Shown here: in pieces, positions 30,064 to 35,330 of the stretch
Numbering within the stretch: position 1 is the first letter of the stretch
How the letters are laid out: every line of letters begins with the position of its first letter
From: Caldifarciminota bacterium
Lineage (GTDB): Bacteria > Hydrothermota > Hydrothermia > LBFQ01 > DSFT01
DNA: 35,330 nucleotides
NCBI GenBank assembly: GCA_026986535.1
Contig: JALSOK010000094.1
Location: forward strand, 1-35,330
Reading direction: 5' to 3'
Notes under the pieces: generated by a model
What the model was told of the DNA's origin: nothing
Seen by the model: the letters and a program-made list of their open reading frames with translations, nothing else
Databases searched by the model: none
Program-made: the position numbers and the translations under genes

Positions 30064-32946
30064 ATGTTCAAGGATAGAGCGAGATGGATCATATTTGGCA
30101 TTATAACCCTTTTCGTTTCCCTCATCTACTTCCTCACTACAGCCCCGACGGTGGTCTTCTGGGATGTGGGTGAATTCCTCGCCGCTGCAAAGAATCTGGG
30201 TGTTCCCCATCCCCCCGGAACCCCCCTATATGTGATTCTGGCCAAGTTCTTTTCCATGCTGCCCCTTCCCCTTGCGGAAATAAGGTATCTCATATATCAC
30301 CTTCCCCAGGAACAGCATACCCTGCGGGTGACTCTCATTCCAATCCTTACGGGGGGGCTGACCGCCGGCGTTCTGTACCTCATGTTTCTGGATGTTGTTT
30401 CCTTCTTCAAAAACAGGGATGCCTATGACAGTGTATGGATTCACATATCTGCGGCCTTTGTGGCCCTCCTCTCCTCCTTCATCTACACCCAGTGGTTCAA
30501 CTCCATAGAGGCGGAGACATATACTCCCGCTTATTTCTTTGCCCTTTTCAGCACCTATCTGACCCTGATATGGCTCAGGAGGAGAAACGAGAGGGGCTCG
30601 GTCAGATACCTCCTGATGGCCGCCTACCTGGTGGCTCTGGGATCGGGAATCCATCTGGGAGCCCTTCTGGGTCTGATTGCGGTCGTCCTGTTCTTCCTCA
30701 TCTTCGAATGGAAGTTCTTCGTGGACGATGAGTTCTGGGCGGTCCTGTCCGTGGCTTTTGCCCTGATAGCCCTGTGGCTGAACTCCTACCATGTGGCCGA
30801 ACTGATGAATGCGAAGGCGGCCCTCAACTACATCTTCCTGCACCAGAGGGAAGTGGATGCTGTCCTCGTGAATCCGGAATTCCTGCGCCAGGAGATGGCC
30901 ACCATATCCGGAAGTATCCTCAGGTGGAATGTGGTGTATCTTCTGGCCGTCATAGGGATGCTCTGGATCATGTACAGAAAGGGCAAACTGGTCTTTAATA
31001 ACCTCTATTCCCAGGTGTTCGTCTTCTCCGCTTTCGTCAGCGTCATATCCATGTTCCTCTATGGCTCCACCATTACCCTGTTCGCCGCCCTGCTCTTCGG
31101 ATTCTTGGCCCTCGTGTCTTACTACCTTTACATGGATCTGCACAGGGGATGGAAGGGGGTGGCATTTCTGCTCATGCTCCTTGCGGTTGTGGTCGAATTC
31201 TGGCTCATTGCAAGGGCCTCCTTCCTCCACAGATTTCCGGAGCTGGTCCGCATAAACGAAGGGGATCCCTACACATGGGTGGCCTTCATGGATGTGCTGA
31301 CCCGCAAGCAGTACGGGCCCCTGGGCATATTCCCCAGGAGAATCCCCTTCGCGGAACAGCTTCAGGTTTTCTGGACATACTTCTCCTGGCAGTTCGCATC
31401 CATTCCATACTACACCAGGGCACAGGCGGTTCCCATCATGCATGCGGTGGTGGCCCTGATGGTGCTGGGTCTCTTCACCCATTACTCCGAGGATAGAAAG
31501 TCCTTCTGGCTGATTTTCATCTTTGCCCTGACGGTTAGCCTGGGATTGATTCTCTATCAGAATCCTGCCGATGTGCCTTCCCTTCCCGTTAATCCCGAGA
31601 ATGCGACCCCCAATCCTCTGACCGGTGTTCCCCGCATGGAGGTGAGGGACAGGGAATACTTCTATGTTCTGGGGTACATCATGATTATCTTCTATGCGGG
31701 TCTGGGCCTGATGGAGCTGCTGCGCATCCTGAAGAAATATGCCCGTGTTCCGAATATCGTTGCCGCCGCACTTGGTCTGGTATTTGCAGTTCCGGCTGTA
31801 GGGTACACCCTGATCCACAATTACAGGTTCAATGACAGGCACAAGAACTATATTGCAGAGGACTTTGCACATAACATCCTCTCTTCCCCCGCAAAGGGGG
31901 CCGTTATATTCACCAACGGGGACAACGATACCTTCCCCGTATGGTTTGCACAGGAGGTTCTGGAATACAGAAGGGATGTGGTTGTGGCGAATCTCTCCCT
32001 CCTCAATACCAACTGGTATGTGAGGCAGGTGAAGGCATGGGGTGCCCCCATGAACTTTACGGATGAGGAAATAGAGAAACTCCCCCTCTTCGTCCCCCTT
32101 CCCAAACCCTTCGAGAGGAACAAGCAGAAGATCACATATCTCCTTCTGAGGGATATAGCCATCAGGGATATGATAGCGGCCAGCGCGGGGTACAAACCGG
32201 ACAAATACATAAAGTTCCTGACGGATAAGGGGATAGTGGAGATTCCCGAGATTTACCTTGCCGATGACGAAACTTATCTCAGGGAGGTGGTTCTGGGGAA
32301 GAAGTTTTCCGTACCCATATACTTCTCCATGACCAGCGATCCCCAGGCCTATGCTTCTGTGAAGCCAACGATGGTCCTCGAGGGAATCGCGTGGAGGGTG
32401 ACCCCCGAGATCCAGTCCGTTATGCAGCAGGGATTCTGGGGGAAGGTGGATGTGGAGCGCACCGCATATCTTCTGCATGGGGACATGGACCCGGTGGACT
32501 ACCTGGAGAACTATGCAAAGCAGTACAGGATTTACAGGGAGGGGGTGTTCCGATACAGGAGCATATTCGATCCATCCGTATATAAGGGAGACCCTGCAAC
32601 AATGCGGGTCATAAGGAACTATGTGACCCTCTTCATGATTCTGGGAGATGCGTACCGCATCAGGGGTGAGTACGAAAAGTCCAACAGGGAGTATATGGCG
32701 GCCAGAATGTTCCTGGATGTATATGAGTCCTATAAGCCCGGCGACAGGGTATCCCTGAATCAGAGGTTGCTGATAGATATGAACATGGCTGATAATCTGA
32801 TGGATATGGGGAAGGTGGATGAGGCCCTTAAAATATTGAAGCCCTATGAAGGGACGGGTAATCCCCTGGCCAACCAGAGGCTGGCGAGGGCATATCAGAT
32901 GAAGGGGGATACAGCGAAGGCCAATAAGTTGATGGGAGGTTTTTGA
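30064..32946 (+). CDS. DUF2723 (GT117-like) membrane protein O-glycosyltransferase
   Basis: The 960-residue protein has a DUF2723/PMT-like N-terminal half with about a dozen membrane helices. The first extracytoplasmic loop carries FWDVGEFLAAAKNLGVPHPPGTPLY, where Asp35, Glu37 and the HPPGTP turn match the conserved acidic site of this GT-C family. A soluble region follows (about 600-960) with NGDNDTFPVWFAQEV and TPR-like helices at the end (MDMGKVDEALKILKPYEG). Family members in Bacteroidetes are proposed to attach mannose to exported proteins from a polyprenyl-phosphate donor. It forms an operon with the next gene. Confidence 0.88.
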   Translation: MFKDRARWIIFGIITLFVSLIYFLTTAPTVVFWDVGEFLAAAKNLGVPHPPGTPLYVILAKFFSMLPLPLAEIRYLIYHLPQEQHTLRVTLIPILTGGLTAGVLYLMFLDVVSFFKNRDAYDSVWIHISAAFVALLSSFIYTQWFNSIEAETYTPAYFFALFSTYLTLIWLRRRNERGSVRYLLMAAYLVALGSGIHLGALLGLIAVVLFFLIFEWKFFVDDEFWAVLSVAFALIALWLNSYHVAELMNAKAALNYIFLHQREVDAVLVNPEFLRQEMATISGSILRWNVVYLLAVIGMLWIMYRKGKLVFNNLYSQVFVFSAFVSVISMFLYGSTITLFAALLFGFLALVSYYLYMDLHRGWKGVAFLLMLLAVVVEFWLIARASFLHRFPELVRINEGDPYTWVAFMDVLTRKQYGPLGIFPRRIPFAEQLQVFWTYFSWQFASIPYYTRAQAVPIMHAVVALMVLGLFTHYSEDRKSFWLIFIFALTVSLGLILYQNPADVPSLPVNPENATPNPLTGVPRMEVRDREYFYVLGYIMIIFYAGLGLMELLRILKKYARVPNIVAAALGLVFAVPAVGYTLIHNYRFNDRHKNYIAEDFAHNILSSPAKGAVIFTNGDNDTFPVWFAQEVLEYRRDVVVANLSLLNTNWYVRQVKAWGAPMNFTDEEIEKLPLFVPLPKPFERNKQKITYLLLRDIAIRDMIAASAGYKPDKYIKFLTDKGIVEIPEIYLADDETYLREVVLGKKFSVPIYFSMTSDPQAYASVKPTMVLEGIAWRVTPEIQSVMQQGFWGKVDVERTAYLLHGDMDPVDYLENYAKQYRIYREGVFRYRSIFDPSVYKGDPATMRVIRNYVTLFMILGDAYRIRGEYEKSNREYMAARMFLDVYESYKPGDRVSLNQRLLIDMNMADNLMDMGKVDEALKILKPYEGTGNPLANQRLARAYQMKGDTAKANKLMGGF

Positions 32947-32947
32947 T

Positions 32948-34066
32948 ATGGCACATGCATATACGCCCGGACTCAAGGTTTCGAAGTACACCGTTGTAAA
33001 GAAGGAGAGGAGGCTCCCCCTGAAGGGTGAGGTCCTGGTTCAGGAGGGTCAGGAGGTCAGGGCGGAGGATATCGTGGCCCGCACGGAGATCCCCGGAAAT
33101 GTAATGCTGGTAAATGTGGCTGCCAAACTGGGGGTGGATCCATCCGAGGTCCGCAGGGTGATGCTGAAGAAAGAGGGGGATCCGGTCAGCAGGGGGGAGG
33201 TGATAGCGGTGGCGAAGCTCTTCTTCGGCCTCTTCAAGTCGGAGCTCAAATCGCCCATAGATGGTTATGTGGAGAGCATATCGGAGGTGACCGGACAGGT
33301 GATTCTTAGGGAACCCCCAATTGCTGTGGAAATCAATGCCTTTATAGATGGGAAGGTGGTAAAGGTCTTTCCCCGGGAAGGGGTGGAGATAGAGACCACC
33401 GGAGCCTTTATTCAGGGGATATTCGGTGTTGGAGGGGAGAGGATAGGGAAGCTCAGGGTGGCGGTGGAATCACCGGATGAGGAGCTCACCGTGGACCATC
33501 TTTTAGAAGATGAGACGGGGAATATCATCGTTGGCGGTTCCTTCGTGACGGGAGAGGCCCTCCTGGAGGCCCAGAAGAGGGGGGCTTACGGTGTCGTGGT
33601 GGGCGGAATAGACGACACCAATCTTAAGGAGTATGTGGGATACGATATCGGTGTGGCCATCACCGGAAACGAGGATGTCAGTACCACTTTGATCATAACG
33701 GAGGGTTTCGGCAGGATCAGGATGGCCCAGAGGACATTCGAAATACTCAGAGCTCTCGATGGATACAAGACCTCCATATCCGGTGCCACCCAGATAAGGG
33801 CAGGTGTGATGAGGCCAGAAATCATAATACCCTACACATCCGACGAACCCCTGCAGACCCAGGAGGACGAGGGGACCCTCGAGATAGGGAGGCTTGTCAG
33901 GATTATAAGGGCTCCCTACTTCGGCCTGATAGGGAAAGTGGTGGAGCTTCCTCCCCAGCCCACGAAGATAGAGACGGAATCCACCACCAGGGTGCTCGTT
34001 GTGGAGCTGGAGAATGGGGAGAGAATAACCGTTCCGAGGGCAAATGTGGAATTGATACAGGAGTGA
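32948..34066 (+). CDS. Uncharacterised barrel-sandwich / KOW-like protein
   Basis: No characterised family is recognised. In the 372 residues the N-terminal part (about 10-140: GEVLVQEGQEVRAEDIVART, SPIDGYVESISEVTGQVIL) looks like a lipoyl-type barrel-sandwich hybrid, but the usual Lys lipoylation site is not evident. The middle holds an alpha/beta domain (GAYGVVVGGIDDTNL, LIITEGFGRIRMAQRTFEIL, ATQIRAGVMRPEIIIPY). The end (about 300-365: GRLVRIIRAPYFGLIGKVVELP, LENGERITVPRANVELI) resembles a KOW/SH3-like barrel. It lacks a signal peptide. It starts 1 nt after the DUF2723 stop with GGGAGG upstream, so it is probably co-translated. Confidence 0.75.
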   Translation: MAHAYTPGLKVSKYTVVKKERRLPLKGEVLVQEGQEVRAEDIVARTEIPGNVMLVNVAAKLGVDPSEVRRVMLKKEGDPVSRGEVIAVAKLFFGLFKSELKSPIDGYVESISEVTGQVILREPPIAVEINAFIDGKVVKVFPREGVEIETTGAFIQGIFGVGGERIGKLRVAVESPDEELTVDHLLEDETGNIIVGGSFVTGEALLEAQKRGAYGVVVGGIDDTNLKEYVGYDIGVAITGNEDVSTTLIITEGFGRIRMAQRTFEILRALDGYKTSISGATQIRAGVMRPEIIIPYTSDEPLQTQEDEGTLEIGRLVRIIRAPYFGLIGKVVELPPQPTKIETESTTRVLVVELENGERITVPRANVELIQE

Positions 34067-34082
34067 GGGGGTCTCCCCCCTC
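34065..34082. terminator. Bidirectional stem-loop at the end of the DUF2723 operon
   Basis: GAGGGGG (34065-34071) and CCCCCTC (34076-34082) pair around TCTC. It overlaps the TGA stop (34064-34066) and ends 2 nt before the stop of the convergent barrel gene. Confidence 0.6.
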
Positions 34083-34084
34083 TT

Positions 34085-35302
34085 TCAGAAGGCCTTGTAG
34101 AAGAAGAGGTATCCCCCTATCTGATCCGGTGCATTGTCGAAATACGGGCCGGGCTTCCAGTAGCCCACCGTGAATCCGTATGTAAATATGCCCCTGTAGT
34201 CGTGGGTGATGAGCAGGGCAATCTCGTAGCCCATATCCCTGCTGCCTGAGGGGACATAGAATCTGCTGTATTTCCAGAGGTCCAGCCTCACATTCACCTT
34301 CCCGTATCCCGTTGAGAACCTGCGGGAGATGTATATGTCTGCATTCAGGGAGTTCTGCATTATGCTCTCGAATCCCACAAGGGCGAATCCGTATGGGGTT
34401 CTGAGCAGATGGGCCGGTCCGAATCCCACCCACCACTTGTAGAAGCCGTAAGTGTAGGGGCCATAGAGGGCATTCTCGTAGGTCCTGAGGGTCACCTTTC
34501 CTCCGGATGAGGTTGCCTGGCCGCCGGAGAATCCCACCGCACCCAGTCCGGCCTTCCAGCTTCCGGAGGAGTAGGAGAGTATTCCCTCGAATGCATAGGC
34601 GGACACCATAGTATCGGGGGCCATCCTGCCCGTCATGTATGCGAAACCCAGCTGGTAGTCCATTCCCTTCAGCCCCCTGCCACTGCTTCCTGCAAAGAGC
34701 CAGATGGGGAGACTACCCTTCTCCTCTCTTGCCATGGCCAGCAGTTCCACCTGTCCGAACGGGGGACTGTACTTGAGCGATAGCCCGTATAAGTTCATAT
34801 CCGGTTTTATATCAGCGGGGTCCCCCGCTCCGATGAATCCGGTTCCGCCCCCTTCCACCAGCCGGTAGGCGAAGGCCTCCGCTTCCACCTTTTCTGCCTG
34901 GTGGAATAACTTTATACCCCATGCTCCATCCTCTCCTCCATCGAAGGCCACCAGACCATTCCCTCCGTACAGGATGCGGTGCTTCCCTATGGAGATGCCC
35001 ACCGGACTTCCAAGAAAGTTGTCCACCCGGAGCCATCCGATGAGCAGGTGCAGGTCCCTGATCCCCTCGACCCCTTCTCCGCTTATGGGATGCATTCCGA
35101 AGGGTCCCCACATCCCCATCATTGCGTACAGGCTGACTTTATCATCGAACCGGGCATCCAGGGAGATATCGGCGTGCACATAGTAGTGGTTATCCGAGTA
35201 GGCCGCCGCGGTGTCCAGTACATTCTGCCAGAAGAACAAATAGGAGTACATGGTACCCCCCACCTTCACATCCACCGATGCCATCAAAAGGATCCCGATC
35301 AT
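34085..35302 (-). CDS. Outer-membrane beta-barrel protein (porin-like)
   Basis: The 405-residue exported protein has a tiny leader (MIGILLMA) and then continuous amphipathic strands rich in Tyr, Gly and Phe (GTMYSYLFFWQNV, VHADISLDARF, FTYGFTVGYWKPG). It ends in YLFFYKAF with a terminal Phe, as expected for a BamA-assembled barrel. Inner segments such as DNFLGSPVGISIGKHRILYGGNG resemble alginate-export or channel-type barrels, but no specific substrate can be named. The start stands behind AGGAGGTGG. The promoter would lie at the window edge. Confidence 0.8.
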   Translation of the reverse strand: MIGILLMASVDVKVGGTMYSYLFFWQNVLDTAAAYSDNHYYVHADISLDARFDDKVSLYAMMGMWGPFGMHPISGEGVEGIRDLHLLIGWLRVDNFLGSPVGISIGKHRILYGGNGLVAFDGGEDGAWGIKLFHQAEKVEAEAFAYRLVEGGGTGFIGAGDPADIKPDMNLYGLSLKYSPPFGQVELLAMAREEKGSLPIWLFAGSSGRGLKGMDYQLGFAYMTGRMAPDTMVSAYAFEGILSYSSGSWKAGLGAVGFSGGQATSSGGKVTLRTYENALYGPYTYGFYKWWVGFGPAHLLRTPYGFALVGFESIMQNSLNADIYISRRFSTGYGKVNVRLDLWKYSRFYVPSGSRDMGYEIALLITHDYRGIFTYGFTVGYWKPGPYFDNAPDQIGGYLFFYKAF

Positions 35303-35324
35303 AACCCACCTCCTGTTTAAGCCG

Positions 35325-35330
35325 ATTAAA
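35325..35330 (-). promoter_or_regulatory. Possible -10 box for the outer-membrane barrel gene
   Basis: Minus-strand TTTAAT lies at the very edge of the window, 22 nt before the ATG. It would give a leader of about 16 nt with AGGAGGT. A second candidate, TAAACA (35314-35319), is too close to the ribosome site. Confidence 0.25.

Noticed and set aside
30226-32991. 921-aa minus-strand ORF
   Set aside because: It is a shadow of the DUF2723 gene. The sense strand has clear membrane helices and a promoter, whereas the antisense product is His/Gly/Gln-rich with no domain. Low use of TTA, CTA and TCA codons keeps the opposite strand open.
1-35330. CRISPR arrays, tRNAs, rRNAs, transposases, prophage or toxin-antitoxin modules
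   Set aside because: No regularly spaced repeats, cloverleaf-like segments, DDE/integrase motifs or small paired toxin-antitoxin ORFs were seen on either strand.

Overview
This window reads as a chromosomal segment from a diderm, probably thermophilic bacterium of an FCB-affiliated uncultured lineage (WOR-3 / Stahlbacteria / Hydrothermae-like). That placement is inference. It rests on two exported proteins with Type IX secretion (T9SS)-like C-terminal sorting tails, a DUF2723 (GT117-type) membrane glycosyltransferase, a TonB receptor, a LolA-like carrier and an LptF/G permease. Strong use of AGG (Arg) and ATA (Ile) codons and a polyamine operon with a pyruvoyl arginine decarboxylase also fit. 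No tRNA, rRNA, IS element, integrase, phage gene or CRISPR array was seen.

Layout. 1-400: no convincing gene, possibly decayed coding sequence. 387-2676: promoter, TPP riboswitch and TonB-dependent receptor, so probably outer-membrane uptake of thiamine or a precursor. 2702-3775 (-): a 64-aa orphan and a T9SS-tailed secreted protein. 3842-7241 (-): sufC-sufB-sufD, divergent from a cytochrome c/FTR1 iron permease fusion (7440-9131) across an AT-rich regulatory gap containing a perfect inverted repeat. 9274-12500: DUF1232 protein, LolA-like carrier, CPBP protease, class II fumarase. 12577-17815: an exported TPR-CHAT putative protease, then murC-lptF/G. 17817-20726 (-): polyprenyl-phosphate glycosyltransferase, T9SS-tailed Asp-box protein and a small exported protein. 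20864-22165: M20 peptidase. 22162-24357 (-): three overlapping polyamine genes. 24408-28968: GT4 glycosyltransferase, a beta-barrel-like protein, a tail-anchored coiled coil, an MDR dehydrogenase and a rhodanese lipoprotein. 29045-34066: phosphoglucose/phosphomannose isomerase, DUF2723 glycosyltransferase and an unfamiliar barrel-sandwich/KOW protein. 34085-35302 (-): outer-membrane barrel.

How the genes may work together. The isomerase (mannose-6-P), the DPM-like GT2 (lipid-P-sugar) and the DUF2723 transferase could form a protein O-glycosylation route acting on exported proteins. The suf operon and FTR1 form an iron/Fe-S divergon. The polyamine operon would turn arginine into agmatine and then aminopropylated polyamines.

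The two most unusual window-wide patterns are regulatory and secretory. First, a TAAAAT/TAAACT -10 box sits only 6-7 nt before many start codons, with no Shine-Dalgarno, which implies leaderless mRNAs; operon-internal and leadered genes do carry AGGAGG. Second, nearly all predicted exported proteins begin with a very short hydrophobic leader lacking a basic n-region. GC-rich hairpins that overlap or abut stop codons recur at gene ends.
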